A program made the translations under genes and the position numbers. Below are positions 22,547-33,442 of a stretch of DNA of 64,000 bases, piece after piece. The first letter of the stretch is position 1. Every line of letters starts with the position of its first letter. The DNA lies in contig OX388325.1 of the NCBI GenBank assembly GCA_947579605.1, positions 16,301,572-16,365,571 on the forward strand. Direction: 5' to 3'. The stretch comes from Athripsodes cinereus. Its lineage: Eukaryota > Arthropoda > Insecta > Trichoptera > Leptoceridae. Under the pieces are notes generated by a model, which saw only the letters and a program-made list of their open reading frames with translations, was not told where the DNA came from and did no database searches.

Positions 22547-23711
22547 TTGAAACCATATGATGTCTTCTTAATACGAATGAATATTTTCTATTAATTTTTT
22601 GGTAGGTATTATTAGGTTTAGAGATGAAAAAAACAATTAGACTTCTCGGTTAGAGAAACATGCTTACAAACGCAATAGTATAGACAGTGAGCCCAGGGGT
22701 CACCAAATTAAAGATTGGTGTGAAAATCTACTTCGCTTTCGTAGGGGACATTCCATCCAACGCTACTGTTTACCAAAGGAGACAGGACGCACAAGACGAA
22801 TATAAGAGTTCAGCACGCTAATTCAATTCTAAGACTCTCCTACGTCAGCTGGGGGATAACTCGGCCCACAAAGAAGATCCCACCAAAAAAATAATGTTGA
22901 AATTACAGTTGAAATCAAATTTAAACACCGTTAGATTGTTTTTTTCGGCCCATTTCAATTTTATCAAATAAGATGCATAGACCATTAAAGGATGACGTCA
23001 CAGAAAAATCATTGAGGGGCATCAGGCATCCCAACACAACAGACGATTAACGTGTAATATTAGGTGGAACGCCTAAAGAATACCTAATAATCAAAAAAAA
23101 CTGTCAGTATCGATTTTGTTATTATTTTGTCGTCTGACTTTCTTTTTTTTTCTTTTATGGCATAACATCCTACGAGGATGATTTGCGCAATCTGACTGTT
23201 TGCCCCACAAGCAAAAGCAAATCCATAGACAAGACCACGTGACCTTTAATGGTCTATTGTGTAAGCACAGTTTTCAAATCGAGATATCTGATTGGTTTTT
23301 AAATATTAATATATACAAAGGTACACTGAACTGACACTTAAATTTTTCGAAACACAATTCATTTATTGGTATCAAATGTTTTGGTATACCCATTTATTTA
23401 TTTCTAACAAACTAACAAGAACTCGAAACAACTTTGCAGCACGATATTACCACTTTAAAAAGTTCAACTGAATACGAAATACTACACAGAAATATTTGAA
23501 AAATTATTTCGTATGTAGATTATTATTATTCTAATTTTATTGCAGCTTTTATGCAAGATAATAAAATGAAAATAATTTAATATAGTATTTTTAGAGAAAT
23601 TATTTAAATTATTTAAAAAAAAACCCACTTCTAGATGCCAAAATGTCTTTCACAATGATTTGACAATAAAACCAAGACTTATTGTGAACCATTTATATTC
23701 ACATATTTATA
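22547..23711. other. Upstream region of gene 2, nothing assignable
   Basis: About 1.2 kb upstream of the gene 2 start codon, which should hold its promoter and 5' UTR. I cannot point to a convincing TATA box or initiator, and I find no clear transposon ends. Confidence 0.4.
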
Positions 23712-23815
23712 CAGTGGAAGTCCGATAATCCGGCACGTTCGGGACCGGCTCGGTGCCGGATTATCGAAAATTCCGGTCTATCGGGCAGTAATTATAAGAA
23801 CGATTATGTTTTTCT

Positions 23816-24945
23816 TTTTTTTTTTTTATTTATTGGTAACAAATATAATATACAATAGAAAAGAAAACAAATACAATTTACGAGTCACGCCAAATCAAAA
23901 ATGATTTGTCGGCGTGTTCTCTTACAGGTTCAAAATATAACTACATAACGAAAAAAAATAAAATTATATCAATCTATACAACTTACAATTAAACAATTAA
24001 TTACTACAGTGGGGCCAGTATACCAATTCACTTCAGGTATGATGATCTCTTTCTTTCATAGGCAGGTATCAGCAACCAAAGACATTGTTATAGAATATTT
24101 TATTTTCTATATTGTTATCTAATCCTTGTACCTGTATACCCAAATACGCATTACGCGCCTTATGGTGTAGACCAAGGACTACACACCCCACACGCTTGTT
24201 TTTTGTGTCACATTAATATAAGAGTTCCTGTTTGGATATTTTGTGTCAAAAAAATATTACATGTAAAAGTTTTCAAGTATGCGTATTAGTACAGTAGGTT
24301 AGTTAAACAGGATATCAAATAATTGGAAGTAGGCAATTACATACAAAGAATAGTTATAATAGTTACATTATAACACTCTATTAGTCATAATTGGTTTGTA
24401 CGCAGAACGTCGGATGATTAAAAAAAACAATAGGGACATCTCAATACAAAACTGCAGGTAGTGACATTTTATAATGAAAATAAAAACGAACTAAAAGTGG
24501 ATAGTACTGTGTATACGTATATAATATGTATATTTTTTTCATTTATGTGTTAAAGAAATTTTATATTTCAAAATGCAAATAAATCAACTGATTGACAACC
24601 TCTGATAAATGTTTGGTTGATGGTGAGACGTAAGGAAGTTGAGTAAAAGCGTAGCGGGGGGTTCAGGTGCACTCATGTACTGGCCCCACTGTAGTTATAA
24701 ATAAATCCACACTTTATCAACCAATCCTTGACTAATTTTTTTGCAATGTTTTTACTCTTGCATTTCTTAATAGATGCCGGCATCATATTAAGTATTTTTG
24801 GCACGTTATACTCCAATGTTCTTTTTCCGTACTTATTATTGAATTTTGGCACTACATATCCTTCATTAAATTTAAATCTAGTGTGATGCAAATGACGCTC
24901 GTTAATAATTAAACTACAAATACAATGTGCAAATACATACAAAAA
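23816..24945 (-). pseudogene. CR1/Jockey-like LINE 3' fragment
   Basis: On the minus strand the segment 24673-24942 encodes HTRFKFNEGYVVPKFNNKYG, then KRTLEYNVPKILNMMPASIK and AKKLVKDWLI, the C-terminus 'TR.K..Y..PK.NT.YG.R.L.Y..P.ILN.LP..IK' of CR1-like ORF2 proteins. About 0.85 kb of 3' UTR follows, ending near a run of T on the plus strand at 23817-23829. 5'-truncated. Confidence 0.75.
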
Positions 24946-25116
24946 AGTTTATTTTACATTTTATATAATGTATTTACACGTACTGTAAAACATATTTCAC
25001 TTAGATTTAAAAAAGTCACGAATGGCTTTTTGTTTTCTTGACTTTTGGCGTTTAGTAAAAAAAATTATTTCTAATGATATGGAAATCAATAATTTCTGAA
25101 GCATTGTAGCTAGTAC

Positions 25117-25985
25117 TCAGTGGATAAACTCAGAGAAGAATTGAAGAACTGGACAGGAGTAAAAATAAATGGGAAAAAGGTCGACATGATTAGATATGCT
25201 GACGACATAGCACTGCTCGCAGACTCCGAGATGGAGCTGAACGAAGCCTTAGGAAAAATGGAAAGTATACTGTTGTCAAAGTACATGAAAATAAATAAAG
25301 AAAAAACAAAATGTATGGTCGTGGGAAGAGAAGAAGCGACTGCGAACATTGCCATAAATGGAGTGAGCATCAAACAATTAAGAGAATTCGTGTACTTGGG
25401 CAGCAGAATAAATCAGAACGGACGCTCCATATCAGAAATTGTGAGCAGAATAAACCAGGCACAAATTGCCTTTAACAAAAAATCCAAAATATTAGAATCC
25501 CCTAATATTCATTTAAGCGTGAGGAAGAATCTCACTAAAGCCTTTGTCTGGAGCATTTTGCTATATGGGTGCGAGACGTGGACCATCAGCAAGAGTGAAA
25601 GCGGACGGTTAGCGGCATTTGAAATGTAGTGCTATAGACGCATGCTGAAGATTAATTGGTCGGAACACGTCGAAAACGAAGAAGTGTTAACCAGGGTTGG
25701 CGAAAAAAGGCAACTCCTCAAAAGAATCTGCCAACAACGAGCTAACTGGATTGGCCACAACATCAGGCATCCAGGACTGCTCATCGCAATTGCAGAGGGC
25801 AGGACCGAAGGCACAAATGGCAGAGGCCGACCGAGAGACGCCTATATGGACCAACTGAAGAGGGACATGAGCTGAGGCTCATTCATGGAGTTGAAGAGAC
25901 TGGCTGAGAATAGGGAGGTGTGGAGAAGAAAGTCCAAACTCGTTGCAGACCAATCCAATGGATTGTAACTCATTATATATATATA
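25117..25985 (+). mobile_element. 5'-truncated LINE, sister of 9592-11251, 10-bp TSD
   Basis: Target duplication TAGCTAGTAC at 25107-25116 and 25986-25995. It starts within the RT and ends CCAATCCAATGGATTG, TAACTCAT, (TA)n, the same 3' end as the copy in gene 2. Inserted into the pogo-like element. Confidence 0.92.
25120..25900 (+). pseudogene. Reverse transcriptase remnant of the LINE
   Basis: Encodes ELKNWTGVKINGKKVDMIRY, then ADDIALLADSEMELNEAL (motif C) and the thumb through LLYGCETWTISKS. A TAG stop at 25627 replaces the Trp of MWCYRRM, then the frame reopens (MLKINWSEHVENEEVLTRVG ... RGRPRDAYMDQLKRDMS) to another early TGA. It is very similar to the copy at 9603-11251 but missing one codon near LLSKY. 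Dead copy. Confidence 0.85.
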
Positions 25986-26524
25986 TAGCTAGTACAGCCT
26001 AAATTTCAATAGTACTAGCCTCAGCAAAAGAGATAAACTTATTTACCGAGCAATACCGAACGCTTCCGGATGAGCCCCAACTATCCCGAAAACTTCCGAA
26101 TAGCTCTCGAGCGTTTTTATTTGCTTTAAAGACACACTTTTGGAAAAAAACAAAATTTTTACAATTTTCCGGAGCGATGCCGGACTATCGGGCATTCCGG
26201 ACTGTGGAATGCCGGACTAATGGACTTCTACTGTATTATGAAGACATGTATCATTGGTAAATAAAACAGGAAAATGGAATAAATTAACTGTGATTTTTTT
26301 TCATCTTTATCGACGAACGTAAACTTTAATCTTGCAGGTAATTGATATTTATGAATTATTTATTGGTAGTCGAACGTTTTTCCTGCTTGATATTATCGTA
26401 CCAAAACACTTACCTAACGAAGAAATACCCAGGAGAAAGATAGTGATGCACCTCTTCTAGAGGTCCTAAAACATATTGAATGAGAGAAGAAAACGAAGAA
26501 TAGCACAAAGGTCGCAGACCGTCC

Positions 26525-26650
26525 TTCGTGCACAGTTTTTTGAGATCCATCGATCACTTCGATAGCGCAGAAGTCTGGGGACTTCCATTTATCCGAATTC
26601 TACACTACACAAATCTTGTCCACATCGGAGGCGCCAAAGTGTTCAACCTC
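26525..26650 (-). repeat. Interspersed repeat 'C' copy
   Basis: The reverse strand carries CACTTTGGCGCCTCCGATG, GGACAAGATTTGTGTAGTG, AGAATTCGGATAAATGG and AGTCCCCAGACTTCTGCG; close to the copy at 60832-60938. Confidence 0.55.
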
Positions 26651-26822
26651 TTGTAATTAATTGTAATAACTAAATTTTGAATACGCAACGACGGTATATT
26701 ACGCAGACACGAAATCAGTTGTCTCCTTCCCACTCCACGACGTCCTTCAATCTTGCCCTTTATTATCAACAACAGCTGCTGAAGCCGATATTTGTCGATA
26801 ATTCAATTTGATAAAATACCTG

Positions 26823-27159
26823 ACCCCCTAGACAAACATGCACTTGGTGATCGACTACAAACGAATTTTCGTCAATAATTGCAACAATAACGCATTTAAA
26901 CGAGTCGTCGGTAGCCTGGAGGTAGAGTCTCGGCCTTGTGAACAAGGGGTCCGGGGTTCGATCCCAGGTGCCGGCAAATTCCCCTTTCACGACACAAGCT
27001 TTTAGCTTACTGTGAAAGGTGTATAAGGTTGTATTTGGGTTTATAACAAAACCCAGATATATCTTTTTCAAAAAAAAAAAAAATTATACGGTACATGTAG
27101 GTAGATTGTCGAAAAGTTCGCCAGTAGTCGATCGCTAAGTACGGTTTGTCTACGGCCCC
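26823..27159. mobile_element. Short MITE family H, split by a SINE
   Basis: Left part ACCCCCTAGACAAACATG ... GATCGACTACAAACGAATTT and right part GTCGAAAAGTTCGCCAGTAG, TCGATCGC, GTCTACGGCCCC match the uninterrupted copy at 33292-33442. Its two ends are inverted repeats (GGGGCCGTAGACAAAC versus CCCCCTAGACCAAC; GCGATCGACTAC on both sides). Confidence 0.65.
26902..27083 (+). mobile_element. tRNA-derived SINE, family A, copy 2
   Basis: Full head GTCGGTAGCCTGGAGGTAGA, then GTCTCGGCC and GGGGTTCGATCCCAGGTGCC (B box), body to CCCAGATATATC and a tail ending in A-rich sequence. Inserted into MITE H, which is uninterrupted at 33292-33442. Confidence 0.88.
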
Positions 27160-27371
27160 AGATGTATATATTTCGTGGTAAACTGTCTTAGGTTCGATAA
27201 AAAAAGTTTGTTCCGATTTCTGGTAAACAACTGCGTATGTCGGTATAATACTCACCTATTAAATATGACGTAGTAATGTTAAATGGGCGAGTGTGTGTAC
27301 GAGTTTTAATCATTTTTGTTTAGTCGATAATTATTTGAAATAAAGTAGTATTCACATTAATTCACATTAGA

Positions 27372-27549
27372 GTTCGTCGGTAGCCTGGAGGTAGAGTCTT
27401 GGCCTCGTGAACAAGGGGTCCGTGGTTCGATACCAGGTACCGGCAAACTCCCCTTTCACGACACAAGCTTTTAGTAGCTTACTGTGAAAGGTGTATAAGG
27501 TTGTATTTGGGTTTATAACAAACAAACCCAGATATATCTTCTTTTTTTT
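27372..27549 (+). mobile_element. tRNA-derived SINE, family A, copy 3
   Basis: Intact A-box-like (GTAGCCTGGAGGTAGAGTC) and B-box (GTGGTTCGATACCAGG) head, body and T-run tail. ATTAGA precedes and follows it, a likely target duplication inside MITE I. Confidence 0.88.
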
Positions 27550-27839
27550 AAATTAGATGATCATCCATAGTGTCAGGGTCAAACCTGTTCATCGAAAGTG
27601 AACACGTCTTTTTACACTTGTCCATCCTATGCTATCACTGCCATGTCAACACTCACTGTGATGTCGTATGTAGTTTGACATATTTTCGTAAAAAAATAAT
27701 TAAACAAATTCAAAAATGAAAAATAATACTTAAAATAAATTAATATAGCTCTCGACTGCATAATAATTTTGTACATGATTCTAACATTCGATACAAGTTC
27801 ATAGAGAATTAAACAAATAATAAGATAAAACTTGTTTAT

Positions 27840-29283
27840 GGGTCAGGCCGTAGATTTTGCCACTTTTTTTCATATCTCGTGTCTCCTTGAGATATTTTAT
27901 TTCTTATGGTATATAGAGATATTCTAATTATTGAATATTGCAACATATTGTATAAACAAACCACAAAATATAATTTCGCATCGATTTTATTAATATTAAA
28001 GTGGAAAAATAATGATTTGTACCAAAAAAACACATTTTTCCCCAAAAAATCGCGTGTCTCCTCTACTACGTAAGACAGATTTAGGTACTTAATGTTTTGA
28101 AGTTGTAATAATGCCCACAGTTATAATAATAACTTTTCCAAAACCATCATTAAATTGGCTTATTTTTTATATATTATTATATGTATATAATTGCTTATTC
28201 ATTATATAATTAAAGTTTTTTGTTGATGTTCCGGGTTTTTGATTTTATGTAACTTTTTTTATGTAACGGAATTTGAGTGAAAATGAAAAATATTTTTTAT
28301 CTAGTGATAGCACCAAAGAAAACTGTCATGCAGTGGTCCATGCATCAGCTGCTATTTTGTAAGAGTAATCTAATTGTTTGTCGGTGCGGTCGGGCATCGT
28401 CCCGTCGTTACGGAGATTGTTTATGAAGATATCATCGTAAGTAAGACACATTCTTATCAAAATTATATTGCAAACTATAGTTAAAGATTAAAGTAATCAT
28501 GTGATGGTGATTTTAGCTAGAAATACATGTGTTTTCATTAATTAAAGACCAAAATAGTGAGTTTATGTAACGGCTATGTAACGCTTATGTAACACGTTAC
28601 ACAAAAATTAATGTAACGTTACATAAAATCATCAGTAAAGTTCAGTTTACATCAAGCACTTTCATTAACACATAGCTATGCGAATGCAGATATGACGGGA
28701 CAACAAGAAGTTATAGAAAATAGCTACGTAGTCGTAAAATTTAATTCGGAAAAGAGAGCTATGCACTATATAAGGCAGGTTACAGAAATCAATTAGAATA
28801 ATAGTTACAAGGTAATTTTTTACGCAATAAAGGCAAAGGAAGATTTTCTACTGACGATTCTTCAATAGTAGGTATAATATGATCGCAATTTCGAAAAAAA
28901 AATTACCAGGCCCATTATCTAAAAGAAGATGGATCAAGGTGTTCGACATATCGAAAATAAATGTCAAAATTGAATAAAATTAAAAAAAATATTTAACAAC
29001 CTAATAATCTCTCTATCCGTGATCAGACTAAATATTACAATATTTACATAGTAGCTGTAGCTTACTATGTATCCGTAACTACAATAATAACATAAAAAAT
29101 ACAAACATACATCACCAGTTTTAATCAAGCATTGTTCTATTTTTCTCCCTGTAAATTTAGCTTATGAGAACTTAGCTTTACAATTTTATGTAACTTTTTT
29201 GTGTAACATTTATGTTATCGTTACATACATATATTCTATGTAACACTTTATGTCACTTTGTGGCAAAATTTACGGCCTGACCC
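27840..29283. mobile_element. Unclassified DNA transposon with 4-bp TTAT duplication and ATGTAAC repeats
   Basis: 24-bp TIRs (GGGTCAGGCCGTAGATTTTG... and its reverse at -29283) with one mismatch. TTAT lies at 27836-27839 and 29284-29287; the empty site in sister copies of the host MITE (CTTGTTWATGGTCG at 36370 and, reversed, 52198) has it once, proving a 4-bp duplication. The motif ATGTAAC/GTTACAT occurs about ten times, clustered at 28246-28270, 28563-28627 and 29188-29250. A 34-codon ORF at 28692-28796 (MTGQQEVIENSYVVVKFNSE...) is the only candidate coding remnant; I do not recognise it with certainty. Confidence 0.88.
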
Positions 29284-29497
29284 TTATGGTCGTATCACTG
29301 AAAGGACCTTTCATCAAAATTATGTCGGGTGGTAATCTCTTTTCTCCGTCATCGCTAGTGATCACTATTGATGAAACGCCTGTTCACATCTTATCATTTT
29401 GGAGGATCATCCAGAGTGATCACTGAAAGATAACAAATGTGAACGCTCCTTTAAGATGAAAAAAACAGCATTCTGTGATGACGAGTAGATTGACAAT

Positions 29498-30019
29498 TAG
29501 AAATGCAACGACTAGTATATTAAATTTACCGAATATCGAATATTATGCAAGATCATATTATGCTGAATAACCGAATATTCGGCAAAACAATGTTGAGATT
29601 GTGCGGTACTCCCACCTCGCATCTTCGTGTTACATCATAGACAAAACATTATGTACTAGACATGCAGCGCGGTACATTTTTTTAGAATTGTTTGTGTTCC
29701 AACATTAATAATAACAATAATAATATTATAATGTTTCACTCCATATCAAATTAAAGTAATTAATAATGATAATAATAATATTATAATGTTTCACTCCATA
29801 TCAAATTAAAGTAATTTATTAGATATTTGAGGATTAATAATCATGCATCTGCAGCTGACAATGAAATAGCAATAAGCTATTTGTTCCTTCCAGTTTTACA
29901 TTTACACTACTCGGCAGAATACCGAATAATAGACAAAATATTCGGTATTCGGTCGAGTAGTAAAATGTTGCCGAATAGGCAGAATACCGAATAGTTGCCT
30001 AATATTTGTTGCATCTCTA
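29498..30019. mobile_element. hAT MITE (TAGARATGCAAC ends), 8-bp TSD
   Basis: Ends TAGAAATGCAAC and GTTGCATCTCTA with duplication TTGACAAT at 29490-29497 and 30020-30027. Subterminal CCGAATATTCGG and CGGTATTCGG motifs repeat at both ends. A related copy spans 36541-37695. Confidence 0.92.
29716..29817 (+). repeat. Two-unit tandem duplication, 55-bp period
   Basis: TAATATTATAATGTTTCACT, CCATATCAAATTAAAGTAATT occurs at 29721 and again 55 bases on. The related hAT copy at 36950-36990 has one unit, so the duplication arose in this copy. Confidence 0.85.
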
Positions 30020-30721
30020 TTGACAATCAATCTAAAAGAGCATTCACATTTATCATTTTTGTGTGATCATCCAGGATGAATAGTCGATAGTGAAAGTACG
30101 AACGAACGTTTGGGATGAAGGATAATCGTTTAGATCAAAACTCATTTCACAAGTGTTTTGTCCTGATTTAAATTATGAAATAATATTGTGACAACTTGAA
30201 AAACATTGAAAAAAATGGCAGTCGAAAAATATTGATCTGAATTTACGAGGCTAATTTCTTCTCTGTGTTCCCAGGAGTATCGTCTAAGAGCGATTGATTG
30301 AATTGAATAGAATTCAAAATAATATAATGTTTCAGTAAATTTGAATTAGGTGCGTTAACGTTGAGAAAATTCTTTTTAATATAAGTAATAAATTGTAATG
30401 TTAAAACACTTTAACCCTTAAATGCATGATTTTTTTATGTATTGAATTTAATAAAAATATTTTTGTGATAAAATTTGAAATGAAGTTTTAGGTAAAAATA
30501 ATTTAAAAAAATGAATGACACAAAAAGTATTTTTTAAAGGAAAATTAGTATGATGGAAATTTCCATCATCATATGTATGGTCTGTCAGCAAGAAAAAATT
30601 ACGAAGTAATATGGAATTGTACGTGTATGAAATTATAAAAACTATTATAAATTATTGATTAAAAAGATGAGAGATGACTGAGAAATTCAACAGTAAAACT
30701 TAGCAAAATACCAAAAACGTT

Positions 30722-31955
30722 AAACCTCTTTCTCTCTCTTTTTCCTTTTGTTGGCTTTCACCCTTGAGGGTGTTCCTAGCCAGAAACTGCAAATAAAAAT
30801 TATTAGATCAGGAAAAAATACAAAAAATACAACATTCAAAGTTTTATCAAATGGGCCTTGAGGAATAGGACAAGGAGTTTGAAAATGTTTTTGTATCTAG
30901 AACTCAATAGCAAGGAAATATTTGTAGGTAGTGGTACCCTGTAATGTGCCAGGTCATTAATCAAAGTTGGGTAGATGTTGTTGATCGGGCATTCGAAAGA
31001 TATATGATCAAGATCCTCCTCCTCTTGGCAGTCGCACAGAGGAGAGTCGATAACGTAGCAATGAGCTAATCTCATTCTTCAGATTGTGGAGGTATGAGTC
31101 TCACTCATTAAAATTTCTGAAAACCAGGCTTTCATAGACAAATCGGGTTGGATTAAGGCATACTTTCTTCCTTTGAGTTGACTGGTCTCTGACCATTCTG
31201 CCTGCCAGGACTGGATGAGATTCCGGTCAAATGACAAAGTGTAATCAGAGGTTGAAATAGTTCCAGATAGAGTGGGGAGGTCCGTAGCCAATTTGGCTAA
31301 TAGATTGACCACCTCATTTCCCGGGATACCCCAGTGACTTGGGATCCAGTTCAGTACCACGTCTACACCTGAAATCTGAAATTTATGTAGGAGATCTCTA
31401 ATTTCTAAGGATAAGAGATCATCTGGTCGGGATAATGCAGGAGAGAGAAGGGCCTGGAGAGCACTTTGAGAATCACTGAGTATGAGAGTTTTAACGTTGA
31501 GCTGGCGAATGATCAGATCCCTTAGAGCCTCTCTGATAGCAAGACATTCCGCTGTGAAAACCAACGACTCGTCTCTGAGCCTGAACATTTTATTGGTGTT
31601 GTCTTCGAAAAGGAAGGCAGCCCCTGTACGACCTCTATCACTTTTCGAGCCGTCTGTACAGATAAGGAGCCAGTCGTGCCAATCAGAATCAATAATTGAT
31701 TTGAAAATACGAGGTGCGAATGTGCCGTTACTGACATCCAGATTGAGAATAACTTTCGGTTTTTCTATAGCTAGTAACAAGAGTCGGAGGATCTTTACCT
31801 CTCCATACCGGTAAATGGGTTACCAAGTATGAGAGGAGCTGAAGTTTGTGATACAGTGGGTGATCGAACGTTAAACCTGCGCTATGACAATTTCTACTGA
31901 CACAAATCATAGACAAAAAGGTCGATAAAGTTTTTATTTTCACTTGAATCCATAA
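30722..31955 (-). pseudogene. I/Loa-type LINE fragment: RNase H domain and C-terminal zinc knuckle
   Basis: Minus-strand ORF 31780-31079 encodes an RNase H domain: CTDGSKSDRGRTGAAF (first Asp), FTAECLAIREAL (Glu), LILSDSQSALQALL (Asp) and WIPSHWGIPGNEVVNLLAK. The last block is normally HxGxxGNExAD, so the fourth acidic residue is changed to Asn. A TGA at 31079 separates it from MRLAHCYVIDSPLCDCQEEE and DLDHISFECP, the usual C-x-C...H....C finger. RNase H in non-LTR elements is typical of the I/Loa/R1 group. Frames at the 5' end shift. RNase H removes the RNA template during integration; this copy is dead. Confidence 0.85.
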
Positions 31956-32020
31956 TTATTAATATTAACTCTTCAAATAATTACCAGATTAAAAAAAAGT
32001 ACCATTGCCATTAATAATAA

Positions 32021-32206
32021 ATATTTTTTTTTTTTTTAAAAGATATATCTGGGTTTTGTTATAAACCCAAATACAACTTTATACACCTTCCACAGTAAGC
32101 TAAAAGCTTGTGTCGTGAAAGGGGAGTTTTGCCGGCACCTGGGATCGAACCGCGGACCCCTTGTTCAAGAGGCCGAGACTCTACCTCCAGGCTACCGACG
32201 AACTCG
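32021..32206 (-). mobile_element. tRNA-derived SINE, family A, copy 4
   Basis: Reverse orientation: T-run at 32021-32037, AGATATATCTGGG, CCTTCCACAGTAAGCTAAAA, then the head (GGCACCTGGGATCGAACC, GACTCTACCTCCAGGCTACC). AAATATTT on both sides may be its target duplication. Inserted in the TTAA element 30415-32264. Confidence 0.88.
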
Positions 32207-32268
32207 AATTATACCAAAATATTTAGTATGATGGAAAAATCCATCACAATGCATTTAATATGGGTTAA

Positions 32269-32599
32269 TTTTCACATAATTATGTGTATCAGACAGCAAC
32301 TCTCAACCAATATCTGTCAAAGAAAAGGTGCGTAAATTGGGATTTGAAAGGTTTGCAAATTATATTGTTCTCGGGTCTCGATTTGCGTGTTTTTTTGGCG
32401 ACCGTTTTTTGAAACAATTTCGATAATTTAATAATACGAGTTTCACACAGTGGTGGCGAATCAGCTGTGCATTTGATTGGTATCATAAAGTCATTTTTGG
32501 ACAAATCGGAATTTACGAGGTTTACAAGATAGACCAACGATATTAAAATGGCTTACCGTGCGCCAAAGACGAGATCTCCAAGTCTTATTACTGGTTTAT
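32269..32599. other. Unassigned stretch
   Basis: Less AT-rich sequence with an 82-codon minus-strand frame (32537-32289) that I do not recognise. No repeat-family match seen. Confidence 0.35.
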
Positions 32600-33085
32600 A
32601 ATTGTTTATGCTCTAAGTCTTCACTATTTCAAGGAAATGTTTGAGCCATGGTTTACCCTTACAATCCAATAGCGACCGTCTTCTGGTGATACCAGCTCAT
32701 AGCTCAAACTTTTTTACAAACTCTTTTTCTGTTCATGGTGCTCGCTGTTGGAATAGTTTACCTTCCAGGATAAGGTTGCTCCCCACTCTTCACGCTTTCA
32801 AGCGGGCGGTCAAGGATCACTTTATCACACAAAATATGGCATCTGTATCCTAGTCCCTTTTCCTACCTATTCTTCTCCTTTTTTACCTCCTCTTTCCTTC
32901 CTTTAAGATTTTCTTTATGTATTGTAAAAGTAACATGAAATTGGGTTAGTTGGAAGAAATCACGCCTCTATGATGAATTCGACCTCTGTATATTGATTGT
33001 ATGATTGTATTTGTTTTAAATGTATTTTTGTGAGAATTTGCTTGTAATCTATGTACAGTAAAGAATACATAAATAAATAAAAATA
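32600..33085 (+). pseudogene. LINE C-terminal fragment (Jockey/CR1-like)
   Basis: SNSDRLLVIPAHSSNFFTNS, then FSVHGARCWNSLPSRIRLLP and FKRAVKDHFI match the end of Jockey/CR1 ORF2 ('..L..P.H.....SF...G.RLWNSLP..IR...S...FK..L..'). It is followed by a 3' UTR ending in AATAAATAAATAAA at about 33080. 5'-truncated. Confidence 0.75.
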
Positions 33086-33159
33086 TTATCATGTTTTATT
33101 TAGTCAATTAACAATGACTTAATACTAATTGCCTTTCGAGCGTTTTGCCTTTCGACTAA

Positions 33160-33252
33160 TTTCTTTGAGCGCTTTCACCTTGCGGCATCTTCAGGGCAAG
33201 AGTTACTTCTACTCTTTAGTTTTATGTAACTCTTGCCCGGATGATGCCGCAA
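33160..33252. repeat. Inverted repeat with hammerhead-like core
   Basis: Arms CTTGCGGCATCTTCAGGGCA...AGTTAC (33179-) and GTAACTCTTGCCCGGATGAT...GCCGCAAG (-33252). On the minus strand CTGAAGA (33194-33188) is followed by the stem TGCCGCAAGG and GAAAGCGC (from 33176), a hammerhead core of the CTGANGA...GAAA form found in Penelope-type terminal repeats. Confidence 0.6.
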
Positions 33253-33291
33253 GACAGTGAGAAATTTTATCTTTTTTTATTTTCAAACCAG

Positions 33292-33442
33292 CCCCCCTAG
33301 ACCAACATGTATTTGGCGATCGACTACAAACGAATTTTCGACTATAACCGCAACGATAACGCATATTTACACGGTACGTGTAGGTAGATTGTCGAAAAGT
33401 TCGCCAGTAGTCGATCGCTAAGTACGGTTTGTCTACGGCCCC
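33292..33442. mobile_element. Short MITE family H, uninterrupted copy
   Basis: About 151 bp with inverted ends (CCCCCCTAGACCAAC / GTCTACGGCCCC; GGCGATCGACTACAAACG / CGCCAGTAGTCGATCGC). It provides the empty site for the SINE in the copy at 26823-27159. Confidence 0.7.

Larger units (their letters stand above)
23712..26233. mobile_element. pogo/Tigger-like element with two nested LINEs
   Basis: Ends CAGTGGAAGTCCGATAATCC (23712-) and the reverse of TAATGGACTTCTACTG (-26233) are inverted repeats of the CAGTRGAAGTCC type that marks pogo/Tigger elements; flanks are TA (23710-23711, 26234-26235). Subterminal GCCGGA...ATCG motifs repeat near both ends. No DDE transposase remains; most of the interior is LINE sequence inserted later. 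Confidence 0.82.
27344..29450. mobile_element. MITE family I copy 1, split by a SINE and by the TTAT element
   Basis: Ends AGTAGTATTCACATT and AATGTGAACGCTCCT with the interior TGATCATCCATAGTGTCAGG, ATGTAGTTTGACATATTTTC, TGTTCACATCTTATC. The uninterrupted copies at 36066-36539 and 52045-52513 give the empty sites for both nested insertions. TA or TWA flanks. Confidence 0.75.
30415..32264. mobile_element. TTAA-flanked piggyBac-type MITE with nested LINE and SINE
   Basis: Ends CCCTTAAATGCAT and ATGCATTTAATATGGG, flanked by TTAA (30411-30414, 32265-32268). GTATGATGGAAATTTCCATC and, on the other side, GTATGATGGAAAAATCCATC are subterminal. The interior is mostly a LINE and a SINE inserted later. 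Confidence 0.78.

Noticed and set aside
32289..32537. 82-codon minus-strand ORF as a host gene
   Set aside because: No recognisable domain, splice partners or repeat family; length is possible by chance.
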